DNA of 48,625 nt. Origin: Bacteroidales bacterium (GTDB lineage Bacteria > Bacteroidota > Bacteroidia > Bacteroidales > PXBB01). A program made the translations under genes and the position numbers. The number at the start of each line of letters is the position of its first letter. Position 1 is the first letter of the stretch. Where the stretch lies: contig JAQVVM010000034.1 in NCBI GenBank assembly GCA_028698995.1, positions 1-48,625 of the forward strand, in the 5' to 3' direction. The notes beneath the pieces are model-generated. The model did no database searches. It worked only from the letters and a program-made list of their open reading frames with translations, and was not told where the DNA came from. Below, one piece after another: positions 28,597 through 36,879 of this stretch.

Positions 28597-29517
28597 CTAA
28601 TCGAACAAAACCGTACTTAGATACCTCTCAGCAGTATCACAAATTATGGTGACAATAATTTTGTTTTTGTTTTCTTTCATTTTGGCAAGTTGCAGTGCTG
28701 CAAATACGTTTGCACCTGATGAAATACCGCAAAAAATGCCTTCAGTTCGTATCAGTTTACGAGCTGTATCAAGGGCATCATCATTAGAAACACGTATCAC
28801 TTTGTCAATAACTTTCATATTCAGATTTTCAGGAATAAAACCGGCACCAATACCCTGAATTTTATGGGGGCCAGGATTCCCTCCCGTTATAACAGATGAA
28901 CTCTCCGGTTCTACAGCAACAATCTGAATGTCCTTTCTTTTAATTTTCAGTGCCTTCCCTACCCCACTAATGGTACCTCCGGTTCCCACACCACTGACGA
29001 AAATGTCAATACTCCCTTCGGTATCTTCCCAAATTTCTTCAGAAGTAGTTTTATAATGAGTTTCAGGATTGGCTGGGTTTGAGAACTGAAAGGGAATATA
29101 AGAATCCTTAATTGATGCAGATAATTCCTTTGCTTTTTCTATAGCACCTGACATCCCTTTTTCAGCAGGTGTCAGAACAATTTCAGCTCCAAATCCCTGA
29201 ATTATCTTACGTCTTTCAATACTCATGCTCTCAGGCATTACAATAATGAGCTTATAAGACTTTACAGCGCAAATGAGTGCAAGAGATATTCCTGTATTAC
29301 CACTGGAAGGCTCAATGATACATGTGTTCTTACTTATGAACTTCTTTTTTTCTGCTGCTTCTATCATAGCAAGGGCCGCCCTGTCTTTAACAGATGACAT
29401 GGGATTGAAAGATTCTAGCTTCATAAAAACCCTGGCAAAGCAATCTTTATCTAACTTATTTAATCTCACTATAGGAGTTGAACCTATGAGATCCAGTATT
29501 CCTGATTTTAAAGGCAT
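28597..29517 (-). CDS. cysK: Cysteine synthase (O-acetylserine sulfhydrylase)
   Basis: A 306-aa PLP enzyme that makes cysteine from O-acetylserine and sulfide. PLP lysine K44 is in NPMSSVKDRAA, the substrate loop is PSSGNTG, the PLP phosphate loop is SGVGTGGTISGVG, and the serine near PLP is in GISSGAN. IGSTPIVRL marks the N-terminus. Length and motifs fit CysK/CysM. The gene leads the helicase gene and faces the thiamin riboswitch region, with a -7 box of its own. Confidence 0.93.
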   Translation of the reverse strand: MPLKSGILDLIGSTPIVRLNKLDKDCFARVFMKLESFNPMSSVKDRAALAMIEAAEKKKFISKNTCIIEPSSGNTGISLALICAVKSYKLIIVMPESMSIERRKIIQGFGAEIVLTPAEKGMSGAIEKAKELSASIKDSYIPFQFSNPANPETHYKTTSEEIWEDTEGSIDIFVSGVGTGGTISGVGKALKIKRKDIQIVAVEPESSSVITGGNPGPHKIQGIGAGFIPENLNMKVIDKVIRVSNDDALDTARKLIRTEGIFCGISSGANVFAALQLAKMKENKNKIIVTIICDTAERYLSTVLFD

Positions 29518-29535
29518 GAGTTAATAATTTATTTA

Positions 29536-29543
29536 CAAATATA
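29536..29543 (-). promoter_or_regulatory. Candidate -7 box (TATATTTG) for cysK
   Basis: On the minus strand TATATTTG ends 19 bp before the cysK ATG. No TTTG at -33. Confidence 0.5.
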
Positions 29544-29564
29544 AACTTTTTAATTAAAAATTAA

Positions 29565-29572
29565 TAATTTTG
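29565..29572 (+). promoter_or_regulatory. Candidate -7 box (TAATTTTG) for the thiamin receptor transcript
   Basis: TANNTTTG about 20 bp before the riboswitch begins, so the transcript would start with the aptamer. Confidence 0.55.
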
Positions 29573-29590
29573 CGTCATACAATTTATTGT

Positions 29591-29683
29591 ATGGGGGTGC
29601 CTTGATTGAGTAAAATCAATCTTAAATAAGGCTGAGATCACACCCTTTGAACCTGATCCGGATAATGCCGGCGAAGGGAAAGG
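29591..29683 (+). ncRNA. TPP riboswitch (THI element)
   Basis: The conserved THI sequence blocks are in order: GGGGTGCC (about 29594-29601), a variable hairpin (ATTGA/TCAAT arms near 29606-29620), GGCTGAGATCACACCC (29630-29645), TGAACCTGATCCGGATAATG (29648-29667) and CCGGCGAAGGGAA (29668-29680). It binds thiamin pyrophosphate and represses the gene below when TPP is plentiful. It sits about 75 nt upstream of a TonB-dependent receptor, the known arrangement for outer-membrane thiamin uptake in Bacteroidota. Confidence 0.95.
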
Positions 29684-29687
29684 AGGA

Positions 29688-29737
29688 TAAACTTAATTTA
29701 GAGCTCTGCTTTGCCCCAATGCGCAGCTCAAAGTTTA
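29688..29737 (+). promoter_or_regulatory. Probable expression-platform hairpin of the TPP riboswitch
   Basis: Two nested stems follow the aptamer: TAAACTT (29688-29694) with AAGTTTA (29731-29737), and GAGCTCTGC (29701-29709) with GCGCAGCTC (29721-29729; one mismatch, one wobble). There is no U-run after it, so control is more likely at translation or by an alternative fold than by an intrinsic terminator (inference). Confidence 0.5.
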
Positions 29738-29756
29738 ACCAATAAATAACAATATA

Positions 29757-32186
29757 ATGAAAAAAATTCTTTTTACAGCAGCTCTACTCTGCTTTATGCC
29801 CTATTGGGTGATGTCTCAATTCAGTATATCAGGAAAGCTGAGTGACAATGAAAAAAGTAATCCATTGCCTTTTGGTCATATCTCTGTTGAAAACACCTAT
29901 ATTGTTGTTTCCTCAGATATTGATGGATTATACAAAATAAATAACCTGCCTCAGGGTCAATATGTTATCAGAGCTTCATATCTTGGATTTGAAACCCTAA
30001 AAAAAGAAGTTAACCTGACTGAAAATATTGTATTAAACTTCGATTTGAAACAAAGCACAACACTCACCGAAGAGGTCATTATCAGGGCAACCCGTTCCTC
30101 CAGCCAGAATCCGGTTGCCCAGGCAACAATAAATAAACAGGAGATTCAAAGCCAAAATTTAGGTCAGGATTTGCCTTTGCTCATTCAGATGACACCATCA
30201 GTTGTTGTTTCATCAGATGCAGGAATGGGTATAGGTTATACGGGCATGAATATCAGAGGCAGCGACGGCACAAGAATTAATGTTACCGTGAATGGCATTC
30301 CTGTAAATGATTCCGAATCTCATGGTGTATGGTGGGTTAATATGCCTGATTTTGCTTCTTCAGTTGAAAATTTACAGATTCAACGTGGTGTAGGGACTTC
30401 CACAAATGGAGCTGCCGCATTTGGTGCTACTGTAAATTTGCAGACAAATACCCTGAATGCGGATAAATATGCCGAAATTTCAAATACCATTGGTAGTTTC
30501 AATAGCATGAAAAATACCATAAGTTTTGGAACAGGTTTATTACCAAGTAAATGGTCTTTCGATGGACGTATGTCTCACATTAGATCTGATGGTTACATTG
30601 ACCGCGCTTCTACTCAATTGCAATCTTATTATCTTTCTGGAGGTTATTACAGCGACAAAAACATTTTCAAACTGATACATTTTTCAGGCAAGGAAAAAAC
30701 ATATCAAGCTTGGAATGGTGTCCCCGGAGACTCCTTAAGCACAAACCGTACTTTCAACTCCGCTGGATTGTATTATGAAGAAAATGGGCTTGAAAAATAT
30801 TATGAAAATGAAACAGACAATTATCAACAAAGTCACTATCAAGCTCATTTTTCACATCAAATAAACCAAAGCTTAACACTCAGTACAGCAGGGCATTATA
30901 CTTCCGGAAAAGGTTATTATGAACAATACAGAGCCGGAGATAACTTCTCTTCCTACCAACTACCGGAAGTTATCATAGGCAATGATACTATCACTGAAAC
31001 AGATCTGATTCGTCAAAAGTGGTTGGATAACAAATTTTACGGCATCACCTATTCTTTAAATTACAACAGTTTTGCACAGTTCAACTTAATTTTCGGCGGG
31101 GGTTACAATGTCTACGAAGGAAATCATTTCGGAGAAATAATATGGGCAGAAATTTCTAAAGGTATCCCTGCAAAGTATCGTTATTATGAAAACGACGCTT
31201 ATAAAACCGATCTAAATAATTATATTAAAGTCAACTACCAGATTGGAATGATTAATTTTTTTGGAGATGTACAACACCGCCACATCAATTATGAATTCTT
31301 AGGAAAAGCTGTTATTAACAGCAATGTTGAGGAACTTGAACAAACTGTTATGTTTAACTTTATTAATCCAAAAGCTGGTTTTACAATTGAACTGAACCCC
31401 CAAAACAGCATTTATGGATTTTGGGGTATTGCCAACCGTGAACCTGTACGTAAAGACTTTACGGAATCCTCTCCTGACAGTCGTCCGAAGCATGAAACAT
31501 TAAATAATTTTGAGTTTGGTTACAAAAGAAACAGCAAAAATTATTTTCTGGCTGCAAATGCTTATTTAATGAAATATAAAAACCAATTGGTCCTTACTGG
31601 AGAAATTAATGATGTGGGAGATTATTCCCGCACAAACATTGATGGAAGCTACAGAGCAGGATTAGAATTAGAAAGCAGCATTCGTTTTACAGATTTTCTG
31701 TCTTGGGGTTTTAACTTCACATACAGCAAAAATAAAATTAAAAACTACATAGAACATTACGACATCTTTGATGAAAACTGGAACTGGCTTGGGACAGACA
31801 GTATCAGTTATAAGAATACAGACATTTCTTTTTCTCCAAACATCATTGCAGCAAGCACCATAAGCATTAAGCCGTTTAAAAACTTTGATGTGGATATTCT
31901 AAGTAAATATGTAGGGAACCAGTTTATTGACAATACATCAAGCAAAGATCGTATGTTAAAAGCATATCTGGTCAATCATTTAAAGCTTACATATAAACTT
32001 GAAATCAAGCTTATTAAGCATATTGAATGTATTTTTATGGTTAATAACTTCTTAAATGAGAAATATATAACCAATGCATGGGTTTACAATGGAATAATAA
32101 ATCAAGGAGAAGCAGTTGCTCTTGAAGATGGATATTTCCCTCAGGCAGGAAGACATTTCATGTTTGGACTTAACTTGAAATTCTAA
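29757..32186 (+). CDS. TonB-dependent receptor, probable thiamin uptake
   Basis: An 809-aa outer-membrane receptor. A signal peptide (cleavage near SQF, residue 21) is followed by a carboxypeptidase-D-like regulatory domain (about 22-100), the TonB plug (about 110-225, with NIRGSDGTRINVTVNG and QRGVGTSTNGAAAFGATVNL), and a 22-strand barrel ending in the aromatic C-terminus NLKF. The TPP riboswitch in its leader marks the ligand as thiamin or a derivative. No inner-membrane thiamin transporter gene (pnuT-like) follows; the next gene is on the other strand. Role by regulation is strong; the ligand itself is not tested. Confidence 0.9.
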   Translation: MKKILFTAALLCFMPYWVMSQFSISGKLSDNEKSNPLPFGHISVENTYIVVSSDIDGLYKINNLPQGQYVIRASYLGFETLKKEVNLTENIVLNFDLKQSTTLTEEVIIRATRSSSQNPVAQATINKQEIQSQNLGQDLPLLIQMTPSVVVSSDAGMGIGYTGMNIRGSDGTRINVTVNGIPVNDSESHGVWWVNMPDFASSVENLQIQRGVGTSTNGAAAFGATVNLQTNTLNADKYAEISNTIGSFNSMKNTISFGTGLLPSKWSFDGRMSHIRSDGYIDRASTQLQSYYLSGGYYSDKNIFKLIHFSGKEKTYQAWNGVPGDSLSTNRTFNSAGLYYEENGLEKYYENETDNYQQSHYQAHFSHQINQSLTLSTAGHYTSGKGYYEQYRAGDNFSSYQLPEVIIGNDTITETDLIRQKWLDNKFYGITYSLNYNSFAQFNLIFGGGYNVYEGNHFGEIIWAEISKGIPAKYRYYENDAYKTDLNNYIKVNYQIGMINFFGDVQHRHINYEFLGKAVINSNVEELEQTVMFNFINPKAGFTIELNPQNSIYGFWGIANREPVRKDFTESSPDSRPKHETLNNFEFGYKRNSKNYFLAANAYLMKYKNQLVLTGEINDVGDYSRTNIDGSYRAGLELESSIRFTDFLSWGFNFTYSKNKIKNYIEHYDIFDENWNWLGTDSISYKNTDISFSPNIIAASTISIKPFKNFDVDILSKYVGNQFIDNTSSKDRMLKAYLVNHLKLTYKLEIKLIKHIECIFMVNNFLNEKYITNAWVYNGIINQGEAVALEDGYFPQAGRHFMFGLNLKF

Positions 32187-32311
32187 ACCATAATTAAATT
32201 TTAACTGCTTAATAATCAGGCTTTTACTATCTGCACTTTTTCCTGTTTTCTCTTTATTATTCAGTATTCATTTCCGAACAATTTGAACAAGTGGCTCTAC
32301 ATCCAATAAAA

Positions 32312-32345
32312 AAGCCCTGAAAATAAATCTCAGGGCTTAAAATTT
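32312..32345 (-). terminator. Intrinsic terminator after the collagen-like gene
   Basis: A 9-bp perfect stem, AAGCCCTGA (32312-32320) and TCAGGGCTT (32330-32338). Read on the minus strand it is followed by TTTTTTATT, so it ends the minus-strand transcript. On the plus strand no U-run follows. Confidence 0.8.
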
Positions 32346-32379
32346 CTAACAGACTTAGTATGAAAGAAATGATAAAATT

Positions 32380-33780
32380 CTAATGGAAAGTAGCAATCAT
32401 GCTGCACCAATAAAAAGAGTCATCAGAGTTGGCTCCTGAAGACATATAGCCGTTAAGGTAGAATGTATTTGCGCCGGCAGAAACATTAAACATTTTTCTT
32501 ACAGTATAGGAATATGATTTAAACGTAAAAGAAGCTTCAGCAGCATTCCATGTCCAACGTACCTGGTCGTAAGAAGAGCCCATGTCTGTTGCTGTATTTC
32601 CAATTGCCAAAACAAGAGCATCTTCTGTTCCTGTTACATGACCAATTCTCATTTGGACATTTGCTTCAACAATAACAACTCCGGCTCTTGGTGCTGTAAT
32701 AGTAACAGTACCATTAGAATAATTAATGGCAGTTGAAGTAAGTACTGTTGAAGAAGCACTGGTTGTATTGACCGGAGCTACAGGAGTTTGCCATGTAGCT
32801 AAACCATTTGCATCTGAAGTTAAAACTTTTCCTAAACCAGGTGTTCCTGCGCCTTCAAATAATACACTTCCGGTTGTATGAAGTTGTGCAGTTGGAACAT
32901 TTATTCCTATACCAACATTTCCATTTCTGGTCCATGTCATTCGAGTAGTTTTAGAAGAACATCCTGTATTCAGGAAAAGACTATTTTGCGAGCCATCATG
33001 ATGAAATTCAAAACCACAAATGGCAGGTGAAGTTATATTTGCACTTTCATCGAAAATAAGACGACCTGATTCGACATTGTTCATAGCACCATCATTACCA
33101 ATTCTTAATGAGCTTGTTATAGAATCAGCACCTGCAATAACAAGTCTATATGCTGGCTGTGTAGTTCCCAAACCAACATTAGTTCCACTATTGTACAAAT
33201 TACTTGTGGCAACCCAGTTAGTTCCGTCATGTCTTAGAGTTTGTCCTGAGGTACCAGGAATATTTACGGAACCTGTGGGTCCTGTAACACCGGTTGCTCC
33301 GGTTGGGCCTGTGGGGCCTGTTGGGCCGGTTGCTCCGGTTGGGCCTGGTGTTCCAGAACCTCCTGATGAAGCAGAGTACAATGCATAAGGCACACTTAAT
33401 AATTGTGTAGCACCCATATCAGTGTATCCTGAACCTGTATTTACTTCAATTTGCAAGTAATAAGAATTAGTACCCCATGTAATTGTTGAAAAATTACCGC
33501 TAACCAAAGTACCAGTTCCAATATTCAAATTAACTAAACCGTATTGGTTTGTTGTTGGAGTGAAAGTTTCCTGAAATACCACTGTTCCTGTACCGGATCC
33601 CTGATGTATGGTTACTCTGGTAGGTACATTCTGGTTTGCAATAATAACGCCTGCATTGTCGCGGAGAACTGCTTGGTATTTAAAACTTTGAGGTGCTTGT
33701 GCCCATAATGATGAGCTGATGAGAAGATGTGCTAATGTGATGATTAGCGCTGTTCTTAAAAATTGTAGTTTTTTCTTCAT
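32380..33780 (-). CDS. Secreted collagen-like repeat protein
   Basis: A 466-aa secreted protein (signal peptide to about residue 28, SLWAQA). An N-terminal domain (30-135) of the type common in Bacteroidota surface proteins (FKYQAVLRDNAGVIIANQNV) precedes a Gly-X-Y run at about 143-170 made mostly of G-P-T triplets. A long beta-rich region resembling tail-fibre or head-domain proteins follows (VGLGTTQPAYRL, VGIGINVPTAQLHTTG). The C-terminus (SSSTVLTS to MIATFH) resembles a small beta-barrel head. No T9SS sorting domain is seen. Probably trimeric and adhesive. It lies 28 bp after the small T9SS gene. Confidence 0.75.
   Translation of the reverse strand: MKKKLQFLRTALIITLAHLLISSSLWAQAPQSFKYQAVLRDNAGVIIANQNVPTRVTIHQGSGTGTVVFQETFTPTTNQYGLVNLNIGTGTLVSGNFSTITWGTNSYYLQIEVNTGSGYTDMGATQLLSVPYALYSASSGGSGTPGPTGATGPTGPTGPTGATGVTGPTGSVNIPGTSGQTLRHDGTNWVATSNLYNSGTNVGLGTTQPAYRLVIAGADSITSSLRIGNDGAMNNVESGRLIFDESANITSPAICGFEFHHDGSQNSLFLNTGCSSKTTRMTWTRNGNVGIGINVPTAQLHTTGSVLFEGAGTPGLGKVLTSDANGLATWQTPVAPVNTTSASSTVLTSTAINYSNGTVTITAPRAGVVIVEANVQMRIGHVTGTEDALVLAIGNTATDMGSSYDQVRWTWNAAEASFTFKSYSYTVRKMFNVSAGANTFYLNGYMSSGANSDDSFYWCSMIATFH
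33271..33354 (-). repeat. G-P-T coding repeat in the collagen-like gene
   Basis: A run of 9-bp units encoding Gly-Pro-Thr or Gly-Ala-Thr, clearly richer in G+C than its surroundings. Such arrays change length by slippage. Confidence 0.8.
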
Positions 33781-33808
33781 AATTTTAATTTAATAGTTTT
33801 TTTTACTT

Positions 33809-34294
33809 TTAGCTTTTGATTAATCTGAACGTTTTTAGTTCATTGTTTTGGGGGTTAATAACTTGCAAATAGTAAGTTCCCTTTGCCAAATCTCTGACAT
33901 CGAAAGTAACTAAACCACTTGCGTTTGCTATGGTTCTTAACAGTTTACCATTTAAATCATACATCCTGATATCCAGCAAGCTGTAATTTGCAGGAATGTC
34001 AAGATTGACTAACTCAGTCGTAGGATTTGGGTAAACACTGATCTCCGGGAACAATTCAATATTAACTATGGCAACCAATGTAAGATTGGTTTGGTGAAAA
34101 CCTTGAGTTAAGGTATTTCCACTAGCCGATACAGTTTCAATCACTGTTTCTCCAAGTGTGAAGTCCATCTTCACATTTCCTGATGAAGCGGATCCACCGG
34201 CACTTGAAATAACAGAGTTCTGAATTGTCTGACCAAAGACAGTTGAACCGAGAAATAATAAACCTGTAATTAAGAAAAATAGGTTTTTGTTCAT
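33809..34294 (-). CDS. Small T9SS-sorted secreted protein
   Basis: A 161-aa secreted protein: signal peptide (cleavage near VFGQ, residue 21), a short SSAGGSASSGNVKMDFTLGE segment common in many Bacteroidota secreted proteins, then a T9SS type A sorting domain from VYPNPT to TFRLIKS. There is little cargo apart from about 60 residues. It is first in a two-gene minus-strand unit with the collagen-like protein. Confidence 0.82.
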   Translation of the reverse strand: MNKNLFFLITGLLFLGSTVFGQTIQNSVISSAGGSASSGNVKMDFTLGETVIETVSASGNTLTQGFHQTNLTLVAIVNIELFPEISVYPNPTTELVNLDIPANYSLLDIRMYDLNGKLLRTIANASGLVTFDVRDLAKGTYYLQVINPQNNELKTFRLIKS

Positions 34295-34617
34295 TGGCTT
34301 TGTTTTTTAAAGGTAAATAAATAGTGAATACTTGTCTATTGATAATATTTCAATTTAACAAAAGAGATGTCTTTTAAATATGACCTAAATTGAATTTATG
34401 TTTGAAATAAAAATCCCATAAAATTACAATATTATTTTTAAATAAATAAATTTTATTAAAGAATCTATTATCAATATTTAAAACTTCTTTTTAATTGGCT
34501 GAAAAACAAAACTTAAATTTAATTATATAAAACCTATTAAATATTTACACATTACTACTGAAAATTTGCCCGTATTAGCATTAAATATTAATAAAATAAC
34601 ACCAAAGCTTTAAATAT

Positions 34618-34738
34618 GAGGCTGTATCAAAAGCTAAAAACATGTCATACTGAGCGAAGCGAAGTATCTGATTATCAAATTTATAAGATTTTTCACTGCG
34701 TTAAAAATGACAAATATGAATGCTTTTGATACAGCCTC
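34618..34738. mobile_element. MITE-like element with 17-bp perfect inverted ends
   Basis: GAGGCTGTATCAAAAGC at 34618-34634 is repeated exactly in inverted orientation at 34722-34738. The 121-bp unit codes for nothing and encloses the 70-bp palindrome 34643-34712. The ends resemble terminal repeats of insertion sequences, so it looks like a non-autonomous derivative. No clear target-site duplication is seen. Confidence 0.6.
34643..34712. repeat. 70-bp dispersed palindrome, copy 1
   Basis: Begins TGTCATACTGAGCGAAGCGA and ends AAAAATGACA; the two arms are imperfect inverted copies. It resembles the GTCATTCTGAACGAAGTGAA-type intergenic repeat of many Bacteroidota genomes. A second copy of the same length lies at 43716-43785. 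Confidence 0.65.
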
Positions 34739-34772
34739 TTAACATTAGGAACTATAGTCTTGCTTTTGTTAA

Positions 34773-34836
34773 TGTCCATACGGACAATAAAAAAAATGAA
34801 CTTACATTTTTTATTAATATTAAAGTCCTACGGACT
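34773..34836. repeat. Pair of GTCC-GGAC mini-hairpins
   Basis: TGTCC-ATAC-GGACA (34773-34786) and AGTCC-TAC-GGACT (34824-34836), about 50 bp apart in AT-rich DNA. They look like two degenerate copies of one short palindrome. Confidence 0.45.
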
Positions 34837-35109
34837 ATATAAAAACGGATTGAATAATGTGTAAATAAATATTGTACTTAATATAATTCCAATTGAAGTA
34901 ACGAAAAATCAGTTTTATATAAGTTTTCTTGAGTTTATAAATAAAATCAATTTAGTATTTTTCTGAAATTCTTAAAGCTGTACTCTGTTTCTTACACTTC
35001 CTAATATCACAACAACTTCACATTTTTAAAAAATTAAATTTTATTCTATGCAATTTTTAATATTTTTATATCTTATAAATACTAAAGAGCAATTTTAAAA
35101 ATCAAAAAA

Positions 35110-36219
35110 ATGAAAATAATTCTATTATTTGCAAGTTTTGTTCTAACTTCATGTATATCACCCCAAAAACCAGAGCTACTTGCTTTCAACAGCACGACAT
35201 CAGACACTTCTGAATGCAGCAATCTGTACCCATTTCAAGGATATTACGTCAACTTGGATGATAACAACGCCGTACTTATTGATGGCATTCCATCAAAAGA
35301 CTTTAAAAACTGTTCGAAATACGCCCATCGGTTTTCAGAAATAATTTCAGATTCTGTTTCCATGAATGGGTATTCTTTTTCTTTAGAAATTAAAAATGAA
35401 GCAAATATTTTCGTAATGCACATATATCAGGGACAGGACATATTAAAAACCATTGAGCTACCGGTTGAAAATCCATTACCTGATGTGCATGGCTATAACG
35501 CAAGTCTAATTCCCTACAATAACGATGTGATTGTGTTATTAGAAGACATGTACACCACCCACTATTTAATATGTAAGTATAATACTAACGGAGAGGAACT
35601 TCTAAGGAAAGAAATTGAACACACATTTATAACACATCCTGAAGAAAATACAAACTATTACCACCGTTACCTTTATTTTTATAACATCACCACAACCCAA
35701 ATGATTTTCACATCCCATTTTGGCTTTACTGAAAGGACAAAAACGATTGTTCTATCAATGGATGATTTTGCAATAAGTGAATTCGGGATGACAGCCAAAG
35801 GGCTGATATTAGATTGTAATGAAGAGAATCTGACAGGAATTGTTTCCCAAGATCAAGACACTTTTACACTTAATTTGCTTCCTTATAGCTTTTATGAATT
35901 TGAAATTGAAAATGCAAGTCCTGCCTGCGAACTAATATTGAAAGACAGTTTGCTGTATATTGCAAATTATCATCCGATTGCAACAGGATCCGAACTTTAT
36001 TGTTTCGACCTACACCATAACAAAATAAAATGGAAAGCAGATGTAGAACAGCTTATGGTCGAACATTCCAAATATTACAATAAAGTTACATTAAGCATGT
36101 ATAAAAATAAAATCATTATGGAAGGCAATGAAGCAGGCGGAAACTACCTTCAAATTTTTGATACAGAAACCGGTACTCGGTTGGCTAGTTTTGGGAATTT
36201 TGAAGAAACAGAAGAATAA
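35110..36219 (+). CDS. Lipoprotein of unknown function, propeller-like
   Basis: A 369-aa lipoprotein (lipobox VLTSC, C15), not recognised as a defined family. The body is beta-rich with repeated strand pairs (YNNDVIVLLEDMY, YCFDLHHNKIKWKADV, GGNYLQIFDTETGTRLASF), suggesting a PQQ/WD-like propeller. The LYCFDLHHNKIKWK and LQIFDTETGTRLASF segments are PQQ-repeat-like. It stands alone between two repeat-rich gaps and could be an orphan of an exchanged region. Confidence 0.6.
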   Translation: MKIILLFASFVLTSCISPQKPELLAFNSTTSDTSECSNLYPFQGYYVNLDDNNAVLIDGIPSKDFKNCSKYAHRFSEIISDSVSMNGYSFSLEIKNEANIFVMHIYQGQDILKTIELPVENPLPDVHGYNASLIPYNNDVIVLLEDMYTTHYLICKYNTNGEELLRKEIEHTFITHPEENTNYYHRYLYFYNITTTQMIFTSHFGFTERTKTIVLSMDDFAISEFGMTAKGLILDCNEENLTGIVSQDQDTFTLNLLPYSFYEFEIENASPACELILKDSLLYIANYHPIATGSELYCFDLHHNKIKWKADVEQLMVEHSKYYNKVTLSMYKNKIIMEGNEAGGNYLQIFDTETGTRLASFGNFEETEE

Positions 36220-36231
36220 AAAAATAGAAGT

Positions 36232-36405
36232 TTAAACATTAAACTCCGAAGTACTATGAAAAGAAACCAATGGATGGGACTCTTTAACTATTTTAATCAT
36301 CCACTCGTTTTCGGCCAGAAACACAGGTGTATTTTCTTTATCATAAGCAATGCTTCCTGCCCTTCTTCTGAGCATTTCATTAAAGGCATCTTTATTTTCT
36401 TCTGA
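36232..36405 (-). pseudogene. Duplicated 3' end of prfC (last ~55 codons)
   Basis: The 165 bp at 36236-36400 match the 3' end of the intact prfC (36884-37048) with 9 differences and no gaps; similarity extends 5 bp further with a 3-bp in-frame insertion. The same C-terminal reading frame is kept, ending in SEFNV and a stop, with only two amino-acid changes (Leu to Phe, Thr to Ser) plus the extra Glu. Just upstream a TAG closes the frame, so no start or body is present. It is a non-functional fragment. Confidence 0.9.
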
Positions 36406-36879
36406 CTACGACACTTTGAAAAAATAATTTTACAACTCACTGAATATTATGTATTTGCAAATTTTATAAAACCAATTTGGGTGATGTACTCAAAGGAATA
36501 ATTAATATTTGTTACTTTGTCTTGACACAAAGTAACGCAAAAGTCAAGGCTGCTTAAAAATTTGCTAAAATCATCGGATTTCATTACCGGCGTAACCAAA
36601 GCCGTTCGGAATGGATATTATAGATTTAAATATACTTCAGCATCCTCACTCGTTGGTTACTTTAATTACCTTGAAATAGCTTTTTAAAAGTGTAATGAAA
36701 TCCTCAATTTTTAAACGCAAATTTTTAAAAGGCCGTTCCAGCACTTCGTAATTATTTGTAAATAAAGCACATTTAATCTTTCAAAAAATCATTTATTGCA
36801 CAAATAACAAATCGGTTGTTTAATCGCGAAGATAATTTTATGGTGATGCATTGTCTAAGTCAGGAAAAAACAATGAATT
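36406..36879. other. Spacer between the two prfC ends, palindromic and gene-free
   Basis: No gene is seen. It holds inverted pairs GTTACTTTG (36511-36519)/CAAAGTAAC (36528-36536), TTAAAAATTTGC (36554-36565)/GCAAATTTTTAA (36717-36728), GGATTTCATTAC (36576-36587)/GTAATGAAATCC (36692-36703) and GTAACCAA (36592-36599)/TTGGTTAC (36653-36660), i.e. a nested imperfect palindrome of about 175 bp. It looks like a decayed repeat element. Confidence 0.65.

Larger units (their letters stand above)
34295..35109 (+). other. 815-base gap with repeats and no gene
   Basis: Very AT-rich and without a convincing gene on either strand. It contains the 121-bp element with 17-bp inverted ends (34618-34738), the 70-bp palindrome inside it, and two short GTCC/GGAC hairpins (34773-34786, 34824-34836). 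Nothing recognisable lies in 34300-34617 or in 34840-35100. Confidence 0.7.

Noticed and set aside
32312-32345. Terminator of the thiamin receptor gene
   Set aside because: On the plus strand the hairpin is followed by AAAATTTC, not a U-run. It serves the minus-strand gene.
33020-33388. 122-aa plus-strand frame with Val-Gly-Pro repeats
   Set aside because: Antisense shadow of the collagen-like Gly-X-Y repeat; no promoter or signal.
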